From Rugalucina vietnamica (lineage: Eukaryota; Mollusca; Bivalvia; Lucinida; Lucinidae), in contig OZ024870.1 in the NCBI GenBank assembly GCA_964017185.1, positions 26,869,621-26,933,620 on the forward strand: a stretch of 64,000 bases of DNA. The letters are read 5' to 3'. Every line of letters starts with the position of its first letter. Within the stretch, counting starts at the first letter, position 1. The notes under the pieces are model-generated. The model saw only the letters and a program-made list of their open reading frames with translations, was not told the origin of the DNA and searched no databases. Below are positions 23,460 to 35,900 of this stretch, one piece after another. The position numbers were made by a program, and so were the translations under genes.

Positions 23460-24513
23460 AGGTTATAAAAAAATTTTCGTGCTAAACTCAGCTGAGACTG
23501 AAATTAAGGGTAAACACTACTATTGTTTATGAGCACACTGTTTGCCCAACGTCGGCGTTTAGCATGTGCCTGTTACGCGTAGCTTTTAATGTCGTTTTGT
23601 TTTGATTTCTCAATGACGTTGCAATCTGTAGAATCTTATTCTGTTTGTTTCTGCATAATTAAGTCCTAAAGCGGGTATACATATTGTTCATTTTTATTTT
23701 AAAAGAACTTCTGTGACAATCGATATATCCCAATTTGTGTGCAAAGGTTAATTGTATGTAAAACGGTTATTTCGCTGTTGATGACGTCGCATAAATATAT
23801 GCGACGTCAGTGCAACGTTTGGCGTTAAAACGAAGAAGGCGGGAACATTGAACGTTTTTTCTCTATATCTTCTGACGCAACCCGGTGACCCCCTTTTTTC
23901 ATTTCAAATTTTAAATGGTTACAATGTTTCCTATCTGTTGGCGTAATTTTACCAAAATCATATGCGTAAATTAGTAGATATCGCAAAAATACGTACTTTT
24001 TGCAGGTTTGAAAAAATGGCGGGAAAGTTAATTTTGCTTGTAATCTCCTCAATTTAAGAGCAAAAAGTTTAAAAATGTAAGAAAATAACATTCATTGTGT
24101 GTTTGAGTTGTTTTTGCAGTAATAACATATGTTTTAAAACAAATATCCGCTACGAGTGCGTTTTTCTGAAATGCACGAGAAGCATTCAAACACTTCTGAT
24201 GCCATGGAAACGAGGCCGGTGACCCACCATTTTTATTTTGATTTTAGTCCAATGATACAATTATCTTGAAGGATGTGAAGTTTCATGAAAATCATATGTG
24301 GGAATCGAATAGTAATGTTTCCCTTTAAAATTGTTTGTAAATCCAAAAATAACCAAAATTGGTAGAAATTTCAGGTTTAGATTACTTAAACTGTTCGTTA
24401 ATCCTGCTAATAAATGTTAAAATGGCAACAATTGTGTGCAACATTTACGAGCAGGACAAATTTGAGCCGCAGCTGAGTTGAGCATGAAAAAAGGTTATAT
24501 AACCTCAGGCAAG
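23460..24513. mobile_element. MITE-B copy 2, split by an insertion of about 0.85 kb
   Basis: The left part 23460-23511 (GGTTATAAAA, then CTCAGCTGAG) and the right part 24350-24513 (ending GTTATATAACCTCAGG) are the two ends of one MITE-B. The material between (about 23512-24349) has no recognised frame or terminal repeats. It contains two ATGACGTC-like or GCGACGTCA motifs and low-complexity AT sequence. Confidence 0.6.
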
Positions 24514-24724
24514 GGCATTACAAACTGTTTTTGAGATTTCCAATAAAGTCCAAGGCAAAACCTGCTGTACATCCACAGATGAGGTGGCTTGAGGCTTGTA
24601 ACCATAATTAGAAAGTAGTTGGATTATACTATGTCATAATAAAACAAAGGTTCTTGCCATTTTTGTGCACATGCATACAACAGGCTTTCATTGATTCCCA
24701 GATGAAGTTTGATACAGCATCAAA

Positions 24725-24944
24725 TGAGCCACAACCCAAGAACGGTCTTCGAGATTTCTGACCAGGTCTGACACAAACAGGCCTGTACGGTCACAGAAAA
24801 ATACTAAAGGCTTGGAATTTTGGATTTTAGAAGAAGAGGGATTGGACTATTTGTGAAGTGAAAACAAAGAAGTTGATCAACTGCATAACTGATCTGCTTT
24901 GTTTTCGCATATGCAGATTATTGGTTGTCTGATGCTCTGGCCCA
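24725..24944 (-). mobile_element. MITE-A copy 11, in the DYNC2I2 3' UTR
   Basis: A diverged reverse copy ending about 11 bp beyond the DYNC2I2 stop codon (24956-24958). The hairpin has lost much of its right arm. Confidence 0.7.
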
Positions 24945-24955
24945 TTATCCAACAC

Positions 24956-27900
24956 TCATTGTTCTGCCGCGACAGTCACTAAGTTTCCTATGATATCTAA
25001 CTCTTTCCCCGATGTTGTCTTTAAACTGCTGCTTAGTTTAAATATCTGTATGAATCCTGTCCCATCTCCTGTCGCTATATAATTGGTCCTGAAAAATAAG
25101 ACATGAACATATGAGCCTTCTCATGAGAAAACCAGCAATGTGCTTTCCGAACAGGTCCAACACAAATCAGGCTGTACAGGCTCAGAAGCAGGCTAGAAGC
25201 TTGAAATTTCAGATTTAAGAAGAAGAGGAAGTGTACTATCTTATCTGTGTAGCAAAAACAAAGTCACTGACCTGCTTCTGGTCTGCGTTTTTGGTTTCGC
25301 ATATGCAGATTGTTTGTTTTCTCAAGAGGCGGCTCATATGTCAACCTGCCACACACATAGTGAAGTTAGATCAGAAAATCCAGGCCCTGAGGTTATAAAA
25401 CTTTTTTCATGCTTAGCTGTCTTGAGACTTTAAATTTATCTTGCTCACAAATGTTAAAATGCCACAATCGTTGGTATGCCACAATTCCTCTACTTTCTAA
25501 ATCTAAAATTTCCAGCCTCCAGCCATCTCCTGCGCTTGTACAACTCTGTGTTGGACCTTTCTAATGACGAAGCTCATTTATCTTCCTAATTCAAAAATTG
25601 GTACATTGCAAAAATTAAAAGATTAAAAATCATCACACAGGATAATGACTTACTGTGGATTAAACTGACAGGTGTAGACTGGTTGTTTCTGTGGACTAGC
25701 CTGCAGTTTGTGTATGGGGACTGGTTTACCCTGTCTGAGGTCGTAGATGAGCAGATGACCAGACTGCGTCGTAGCTGCCATCACAGTGGCTTTCACGGGG
25801 GACCATTTAGCGGAGTAGATGTAACCCTCACCGGGCTCTATAGTCAACACTGGCTGGGCCTGAACGTCAATACAACAAACAAAGTGAGACATACATGTAG
25901 TGTGGGGGAAATGTTTTTTGGAATAAGAGATGAACAAAGGTATACATCGACTTTATATATAGTAGTAATATTTAACATAACATTTCCCATTAAAACGTTA
26001 CTTCCTGCAAATTATGTTTGTTTGTTTGTTCGGGTTTAACGTCGCTTTCAACATTATCTGTCATATCACGACGGTGTCTGGTTGTGACAGGGAGCTCAAT
26101 GCTCACTTTTATAGTGCTGCCTCACTGTGGTATCAGATTCCAGAAACTTTTACCTGATACCACCTTCAGTCACATTATACTGACACCGGAGCAACCAGTC
26201 CTAGCCCTACCCCGAAAATCTGAGTGCCAAGCGGGGAGCAACTAGTACCATTGTTAACGACTTTGGTATGTCGCGGCACGGGATCGAGCCCGGTACCTCC
26301 CGATCTCGAAGCGGACACTCTACCTACTGAGCTACCGAGGCCAGTCCCTGCAAATTATATATCATTCACCATACTAAATGAAATTCTATCTAAAGAGAGT
26401 TTTTGTGACACTGTATATAAACCTGTCTGCTGAGAATGAATCCTCTGAAACCAAGTTGTAAATATGTAATTTTTCTTCACCAGCATGTTAGATTTGAATT
26501 ATTTTGAATATTGTGAATTACAGAAAATTGGGAAATTTTTGCATGACTTTTATGTCACCTAATTTCTATTACTGAATTATTTGCAAAGTCTTAAATTTGC
26601 GAATGAGTGTTTGTGTTGTCTTATGGCATTTAGTATTTATTTATTAACCTTTATAATCTTGAATTTGCGAAGCATCAAGGATGCATATATTTGTGAAAAA
26701 CAAGTTCCCACAAACTTTCCAAACTTCCAATGTTTCTGATAACTGTTATGCATATCTGATAATTAATTCGTGTAGGCTGTGTGACGTACCTGTAGGATAC
26801 TATAAAGTCTGATACACTGGTCCATCCCAGCACTGAGGAAAGCGTTCCTGTGGAATGGGGAGCACTCTACAGAGTATACAGGACCATGATGAGGGTTATA
26901 GGTGAAGGTCACGGGAGAGTGAAGAGGAACTGACGAGATCACATGGCCTGGAAATAAACAGTGAGTGTCAGATGAATAGTGTTATGAGAAAAACAGATTT
27001 TCACCTATGCAAAAACAAAGGCACAGATCAGCTGTGCAGTAACTGCACAGCTGATCAGCCCCTTTGTTTATGCTACATGGATAGTACAATTCCTCCAAAA
27101 TTTCAAGATTCAAGTTTTCTGCTGAGACTGTACAGGAATTTGTATCAGAACTGGTCAGAAACCCAGAGGACCGGTTTTCTCCTGCCGTGGCTCAGTTGGT
27201 CAATGGCTATAATGAAGTTCTTTTCCTTGAGATTTCTAATATAAGCAAATAGTGCAGCTTAAGGAGGATAGATGTTATAAAGGCATTGGCCATTAGCCCA
27301 GGCTCATGCTCCTAAGCTGTTAGTATGTGGTTATATGAAGTTTTATATTACATCATTTGTCACAGAATGTTTTGTTGGTGCAATCAATAACTGACTTTGA
27401 TAATCTAAACCTGAAATTTCTGTTGATTTGATTATTCTAGTGTTTGTTAGCAGTTTAAATGTCATGCTCAGCTGAGGTGGGCATAGAAAAGTTTCAAAAC
27501 ATCGAGGCCAGATATAAGCGTTGCCTTCAAGCTTGCTGTATAATTGCCATTGCGACAATATTTCAGTTTTTGACCTATACTTACTGCCTGCTGGGTTTCC
27601 CTGGGCGTGCATAGAGCACTTGAAGATTGCCCCTGCCTCTGAGCCCACTAGGAACATGTCCCTGTCCTCTGAGTTGTAGGTTATACAGGTCACCCCAACC
27701 TCCTTGTCCCCTCTCACACCCTTCACCTTCATCTTACGAGGTAAACTCTGGCTCATTATCATAAACCTGAACAAACATATAGAGGATATTTACTTTTTTT
27801 GAGGTGAATACCAAATATATTTCATCGAGTGAGTTGAAAACATCAAAATTTTCACGAGTGCGTAGCTCGAGTGAAAATTTAGATGTTTTCGAGTCATGAG

Positions 27901-29931
27901 ATGAAATATATTTGGTATTTACCGATAAAAAGTAAATTTTCTTTTTATTTTATACAATACATGGGCATTTTCCTATTCACAAAGCAGCGGTGAAAATGCA
28001 AAAACCAAAAATTTTTGAAATCACAAATAATTTTGGTACCACATTGTTCCTAATACCCCCATTCCACTGGACGGCGTTTCCACTACGTTCATGGCGTTCT
28101 TAAAAAAACTTGTGAAACGCCGTGGAAGCGCCGTCATGTGAAAAAAAAGGATTCCCATGCTTTTAGTACGCTTCTAGTACGCTTCGACTACGTTCTCGCT
28201 GCGCTAGCGACGTTCTTGCCGCGCTACTACAGCGCTTCTACGGCGCTTTAGGAATCCCCAAGCCGCATCAGCTACGCTTCCACGCCGTCGAGGGATTTCT
28301 GTCTACGCTTTGACTACGCTTTGCCTACGCTTACTACGTTCCTGCTGCGTCCTTTCTACGTTTGGAGCTCAGACACTGCGTTTCTGTTGCGTTTTGTCCA
28401 TGAAAACTCAACAAGTCAAGATCTTTTTCATCATTTGACAACTAGTCTTCAAAGAAGATGCAGCGTATGGTGCCAGTATGGTTCAATTGTCGGAGGCTGG
28501 ATGGCAGTACTAGTAGCGTTTGCTTTTCTTCCCTTTTGAGATGGCATTTTCTTTGATGTGGATTGCTTAATTTAACATTTAACAATGAAGACAATGCTAA
28601 AACAGGTGCCCCTAGTTGGCATGTGCGTGCTGTAAATCGCCATGAACGTAGCTCAAACGCCAAGGGCGTAGTAGAAGCGTAGTGGTAACGCAGTCAAGAC
28701 GCCAAGAGCGTAGTGGAAGCGTAGTGGTAATGTAGTCAAAACGCCAAGATCGTACTGGAAGCGTAGAAGAAGCGCGTTGGTTGATATTGGTAATTTGGTG
28801 GAATCGTAGTGAAAGCGTGAGAAGCGTGGCAAGGACGTACATTGCGTAGAGGGAGCGTACTGGGATCGCAGACAAATATCGCTACGCTTTTACTGTGATG
28901 CTGCTACGCTTCTTCTACGTTATGCACGCTACGGCTACGATACTGCTACGCTAATGCCGTTCTTACTACGCTTTTACTACGCTTCCACTGCGTTTCGAGT
29001 CCTCGGCGTTTTCTCTACGTTTAAGTTTTAAATTTTTGAGCAGGGTCAAAACTTTCAAATTTGGGTGGCGTTCAAGGCGCTACCAGTACGTTTCTACTAC
29101 GATCAAGGCGTTTCGACTACGCTTTTGGTGCTCTCTCTATGTTTCATGGTATTTTATGCCCATATTTGGAAACGTAGTGGAAACGCCGCCCAGTGGAATG
29201 GGGGTATAACTTTCTAACTAAGAAAATGAATACCCACACTTTATGTTTTCGTTTGTAAATAACGGAGTTATAGGCATTTGAATTTCTGAAGTGAGGCACA
29301 TTTAATGACGTCAAGTGAATGGAAACGTCAGAAGTAATCCAAACTCTACAGTGAAAATATCGGCTGATATCAATCACTAGTGAAAATATCAATATTGCAC
29401 TGTTGTTTTCAAATGGCTGCTGTGAAATAGGACATTTATTATGAAAATTTTAATTCCATATGCAACAACACAAAGTTGATCTGAAGCTGAGTGATACTTT
29501 AAAGCATTTCTAGCACAATATCTTCAAGGGTGCTAAAATAAAATCAACAGTCAAACTTTTGCTACATGCATAACTAGAAAAAGTGCCTTGAGAGGCACGT
29601 ATACCCCCGGCTGGTAGCCACCAAGCCCCCTTCCCTACCCCGGTTGGTAGCCAGCCCCTTTCCCTACCCCCTACCAAAACAACCCAGCACATGCTCACCC
29701 CTGACATTGAACCTCACATTACCAATGAAAGACAGTACCCTTATCAAGTACATTTTAGAAATAAGCAGCGTAAAGTACTTTGCATACAAACATGGGGAAG
29801 TGTAGTTTTAGAATGACATATCTATTTTAGAGCGGTATACAGAGCTGACGTGTATACCCAATCTAGGACATAAGCACGGACATTGTGGGTCAGGTCCTCA
29901 GTCCTAGATTGAAATGAAAGTAGAATGTCAT

Positions 29932-29967
<36 letters not shown>

Positions 29968-32900
29968 TAATCTTGACCTCAGGTCCCACCCCCACCCCAC
30001 CCCCATGCATGGACCCTTGGGTCTAGCCCTTATGTGGTACCTATGTTGTGTTGTAAGCATGAACATTTTCTGACACATGGTTGTCAAGATATAGACATAC
30101 AGAATATTAATCTTGGTAACTATTCTATCTTATAAATGTGTCCTAGATTTTGACCTCCAGCCCCACCCCTGGAGTTTGGTGCCATGGAATTTAATTCAAC
30201 CCTAAAGGGTATCTGTGATCCAAACAGGAATACATTCCTATAAGTATTTGTTAAGATATGAACTTAGAGATGAAAAAACACTATGTAAATAGCACATTTT
30301 CAAGGTGACCTAGATTTTGACCTCTAGCCCCACCCCCGGGCATGGACCCAGGGTCCGAACACACAGAAACAAAGCAAACCCTATAGGGTATCTATGGTTA
30401 AAATATGAATGGTTTTTGATCATTGGTTCATGAGATATACACCACCAGAGAAACTTAAACCAAAACTTTGACCCAAATTAAAGGTGACCTAGATTTTGAC
30501 CTCTAGCCCCACCCCCGGGCATGGACCCAGGGTCCGAACATACAGAAACAAAGCAAACCCTATAGGGTACCTATGGTTAAAATATGAATGGTTTTTGATC
30601 ATTGGTTCATGAGATATACACCACCAGAGAAACTTTAACAAAAACTTTGACATAAATTCCACGAATGTTCCGGAATAACGAACGAACTAACGAACGAACG
30701 AACGAACGAACGAACAAACAAACGAACATACAAACGGACGAACGGGCGAACGGAAAAGCGAAAACTATATACCCGTCGGCATAAATGCCGGGGGTATAAT
30801 AAAATGTACGGTAAAACTTACCCATCTTTAAGCTGTAATTTCTGAGCTTTTCTGTCTATCTTCCACTGTAATATTTTACCATCACTACTTGTACTGATTA
30901 ACTGAAAAATGATTTAAAAAGTATACAAAAAATGAGCCGCCTCATGGGAAAACCAACAATCTGCATAGGCGAAAACAAAGACGCAGATCAGCTTCGCGGT
31001 AACCGCGAAGCTGATCAGCGCCTTTGTTTTCGCTACTCGGATAGTACAATTCCTCTTCTACTTAAATCCGAAAGTTCAAGCTTCTAGCTCTTTTCTGTGC
31101 TTGTACAGGTCTGTTTGTGTCGGACCTGTTCGGAAACCACATTGTTGGTTTTCTCTTGAGGTGATTCATTTGTTAGTTTGTTTTACTGCTTTACAACCAT
31201 GGACAATAGCTAAGTTCTAGTCAGTTATCCTAACCACTCAGTTCACGGGCAAGCCTCCCAGAGACATAGTAACAGTACCTAGTGCACATTTCTTTCTCCA
31301 CTAAGTGATATATACTCTTCTTAAATCAGCAGGAGAGAAAGAATGGCTGTAGAAATATTTTCTTGACTAAATCCTCATGTATGAATAAAATATAATAACT
31401 GCATGTGAGTTTCTCTTAACCACAAGTGAAAAATTCTATTCTCGAATCAGCAGGAGAGAAAGAATGGCTGTAGAAATATTTTCTTGACTAAATCCTTATG
31501 TATGAATAAAATACAACTGCATATGAGTTTCTCTTGGCCTGCTTGGCAGCTCAAATATTTCCCAGGTAGCTTGGCCTATCAAAGGAGCAAATTTCCTTTT
31601 GTATCTTTGCCCCCAACCCTTCATATGAGTTTCCCTTGGCCCGCTGAGTGGCTCAAAACTTCCACGGGTAGCTGGTATCTTGGTCCCTTTTTCAGTGTTT
31701 AGACAAACAGTTTTTTCTAGAGCAATTTCAATCAATAACTTGTACACTCAACAAAGTATTATGTGTGTGTCATTCCTATTAATTATCCCTTTAAGAAAAT
31801 TATGTATTGTATTTAACATTTAGACAGTCAGTGACAAATTTGAGTTTCAACTAAGTTGAGCATTAAAAAAGTGTCATAACCTTTGGGCCTTGTCTACAAC
31901 AGGGAGCCAACTTACATAGATTTTCTTTCCCTTTGAGTCTGTGATCCAGTGAAGTTTGGACACTGGTTCCTGGTGGGAGTCATTGTCTATACCAGAGGAG
32001 GCAACCAGCAGATCATCCTCACGACTCAAGTCCCACAACATTACCTCCCCTGAAACACACATGTATAGGGTATAACACTGCTCAAAATTTATCACTGTGT
32101 CATACCCAAAACCAGAGGACCAACGGTCCTGTAAACGCTCACCTGAGATCTGCTATATTAACCAAATATTTATTAAAAAAAATTGCTCTTTATCGGGCCC
32201 AACCAACCAATCAAAATAAAGGATTAGGACAAAAGTCAACCAAACTGTAGAGGACTACTCTATAAACATTTCTGCAAAAATAGAATTCAAATATCTGCGA
32301 TTGGACCAGAAAAAAATAGCCAATTTCCACTTTTCCTGTTTTAAGTCTATCGAAACTTTAAGTTGCCATAGCAACCAGATTTCTTATCCGACTGAAATAA
32401 AAAACACAAATATGTAGAGACTACTGTCAGGAACATGTATACAAAGTACAGGCTTCATGCCATAGACAATTTCTGAGAAGAAGATTTTTAAATGTTTTTC
32501 CAAATTTTACCCTTTATGTGGCCCCAGCAACCAATCAAAATAAAGGATTAGGAAAAAAGTCACATGAAACATAGAGATATACTCAATAAATATTTCTGCA
32601 AAGACAAAATTCAAATACCTACAATTGGTCCAGAAAAAAATAGCTACATGTAATTTCCACTTTTCCCATTATAAGTCTATGGAAACCATAGCAACCCGAG
32701 TTCTTATCCGACTGGAATAAAAAACACAAATTATGTAGAGGCTACTGTCAGGAACATGTATACATAGTACAGGATTCATCCACTTGACAGTTTCTGAGGA
32801 GAAGATTTTTGAATGTTTTTTTCAAAATTTTGCCCTTTATGGGGCCCCAGCAACCAATCAAAATAAAGGATTAGGACAAAACTCACAAGAAACGTCAAAC

Positions 32901-35900
32901 ACTACTCAATAAACATTTCTGCAAAAACAAAATTCAAATGCCTGCAATTTTAGCGGAAAAATAGCCGATTTCCACTTTTCCCATTATAATCTATGGAAAC
33001 TTTAAGTTGCCATAGCAACCAGAGTTCTTATCCCCCTGAAATAAAAAACACAAATTATGTAGAGGCCACTGTCAGGAACATGTATCCAAAGTACAGGCTT
33101 AATCCCCTTGACAGTTTCTGAGAAGAAGATTTTTGAATGTTTTTCGAAATTTGGCCGTATATGGGGCCCCTGCAACCAATCAAAATAAAGGATTATGACA
33201 AAAGTCACACGAAACATAGAGGACTACTCAATATTTCTGCAAAAACAAAATTCAAATATCTCCAACAAGACAGCTACAACTGGCAATTTTCACTTTTTTC
33301 CATTATAAGTCTATGGGAAGCATAAGTTACCATAGTAACCAGAGTCCTTATCCGATCAAAACAAAAAACACAAATATTCTTTCCCCCTACCTGTAGATGG
33401 TGTATGTGTAATATGAGAACAATCGGCCTAGCGGTTTCAGAGAAGAAGATCTTTGCAATTGTGGACAACGACAGACGGACAGACGGACGGACGCCGGAGC
33501 ATGGGTATACTATAAGCTCACCTATGAGCCTTTGGCTCAGGTGAGCTAAAAATTATCACTCCGTTGTTTCCCACGAAAATAGTGCGTTTGAAAATTTTGC
33601 CAAGTTGAGTTTGACACTGTATTACGAGCATGGGTCTTTATATCTGTCTCATATTTAGTATGCACTGCAAAGTATCACTAGTGAACAACATTAAAACATC
33701 TCAAAAGAGACTATTTCTTGTCAAAAGCTTTTGTATGTAAACTACCCCCTTCTCAAATCTGAAGATTTTTAAACTAAAGAGCTTATTAATCAACCCACCA
33801 TTAAAGGTGCCGCCAGCTATGATGGCAGGGTTTCTAGGATGGAAAGCGAGACACATGAGACAGCTGGAAAGCTCTATCACCGTGTCTGGCTTCTCCTCTC
33901 GGATCTGACGCCGGTCCAGGTTCCATGTACACAGAGATGTCTTGTGTGTGCACCAGTCCTCGTGCTCCATCTGACCAAATCTTACACACAGATAAGGAAC
34001 AGAAATATTCAGAGTAGTCTTATAGTCATTTATATTTGGGCCATGTCATGAGAAAACTGGATATTTGCCTATGCGAAAACAAAACAGCAAATCAGTTGTG
34101 CCTTTGTTTTCACTACACAAATAGTAATATTAGATTTCTTCTTAAACCCTAAATTTCAAGCTTCTAGCCTTCTTCTATGACTGTACAGGCCGGTTTGTGT
34201 CAGACCTGGTCAGAAACCCTCAAGACCGGTTTTCTCGCATCGCTGCTCATTTAAAACAATTAAGAAATGCCTAGTAACAGAGGTATTAAAATAAAAGTGT
34301 TTCTGTACCTGATAATGAAATTTTGTATATATTTTGTAAGTGTGTGAGTGTATATATACAATATTTTTGGCCAATTTGAGCACTTTAAATTTTGTCACAA
34401 AATGTGCAACAAAAATTATTAAAAATAAGTTTTAAACTTTTGAATAAACTTAGCATCAAAGAAAAGTTACAAGTAAAGCAGGTTCACTAATATCGCCTGA
34501 TAATATTCAATTCACTCTGAATAGACAACTGGTGATATTTCATCATTCATTTTATGGTATAAACTCTAATCTATCATTGCAATTGAAAACAATGTTCATC
34601 AAAGCTGAATGCACTGCACCCGCTCCTTTATAACTGTCAGAAGTTTTCCTTGAATTATACAGAGAAATGCAAACTTTGGACAATAAATGAGCCGCCTCGT
34701 GGGAAAACCAACAATCTGCATAGGGGAAAACAAAGGCGCAGATCAGCTTCGCGGTAACCGCGAAGCTGATCAGCGCCTTTGTTTTCGCTACTCGGATACT
34801 ACAATCCCTCTACTTCCTAAATACGAAAATTCATGCTTCTAGCTGTCTTCTGTGCTTGTACAGCCCAGTTTGTGTCAGACCTGTTCGAAAACCACATTGT
34901 TGGTTTTCCCACGAGGTGGCTCAAATGAAATAGCCATCAAGAATAGTGCAATGAGAAAGGATACGAGGCAGCTATGACTGATCCTGTACAGTTCCATGAT
35001 AGCCCTGTCACCTGAAACTGAGAAAGAATATACAGTATAGCAGTTACATCTTGGTCTTTGATGTAATGAAACAACAAATATGCTTAAGAACATGTATAAT
35101 TAATATCACTATTTTTGGTAAATAATTATAATTTGGCCATGCATTTAACAACTTTTATGAACTTGGCTACATCATGAATGTGACTATTATGAATTATAAC
35201 ATACTTGATCACAAAAGAAACTGGTCACTTACTTTTTGGCCATTTTTAAACACAACATTAAAACTCTGTCAAATCATTTTTTCATTGACTAGAGTTATAG
35301 TGGCACAGACTGTGTTCACATCTGATTCCTTACCTTTCCCAGTAAGTCAGGGTGAGATAGACTGTGTTCACATGTGATTCATTACCTTTCCCAGTAAGTC
35401 AGTGTGAGATAGAGTCTGATAGACTGTGTTCACATGATTCCTTACCTTTCCCAGTATGTCAGGGTGAGATAAACTGTGTTCACATGTGATTCCTTACCTT
35501 TCCCAGTAAGTCAGGGTGAGATAGACTGTGTTCACATGTGATTCCTTACCTTTCTTAGTAAGTCAGTGTGAGATAGAGTCTGATAGACTGTGTTCACATG
35601 ATTCCTTACCTTTTCCAGTATGTCAGGGTGAGATAGACTGTGTTCACATGATTCCTTACCTTTACCAGTAAGTCAGTGTGAGATAGACTGTGTTCACATG
35701 ATTCCTTACCTTTCCCAGTAAGTCAGGGTGAGATAGACTGTGTTCACATGTGATTCCTTACCTTTCCCAGTAAGTCAGGGTGAGATAGACTGTGTTCACA
35801 TGTGATTCCTTACCTTTCCCAATAAGTCAGGGTGAGATAGACTGTGTTCACATGATTCCTTACCTTTCCCAGTAAGTCAGGGTGAGATAGACTGTGTTCA

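Noticed and set aside
25900..25937. Extension of the DYNC2I2 exon 25859-25654 upstream to an ATG at 25937
   Set aside because: The acceptor CAG at 25860-25862 and the match to WDR34 place the exon start at 25859; the upstream residues are intron.
27789..29410. One large transposon joining the foldback repeat at 27789 and the Harbinger-like element
   Set aside because: The TAA-flanked ends at 28054 and 29206 define a complete element; the foldback is a separate feature to its left.
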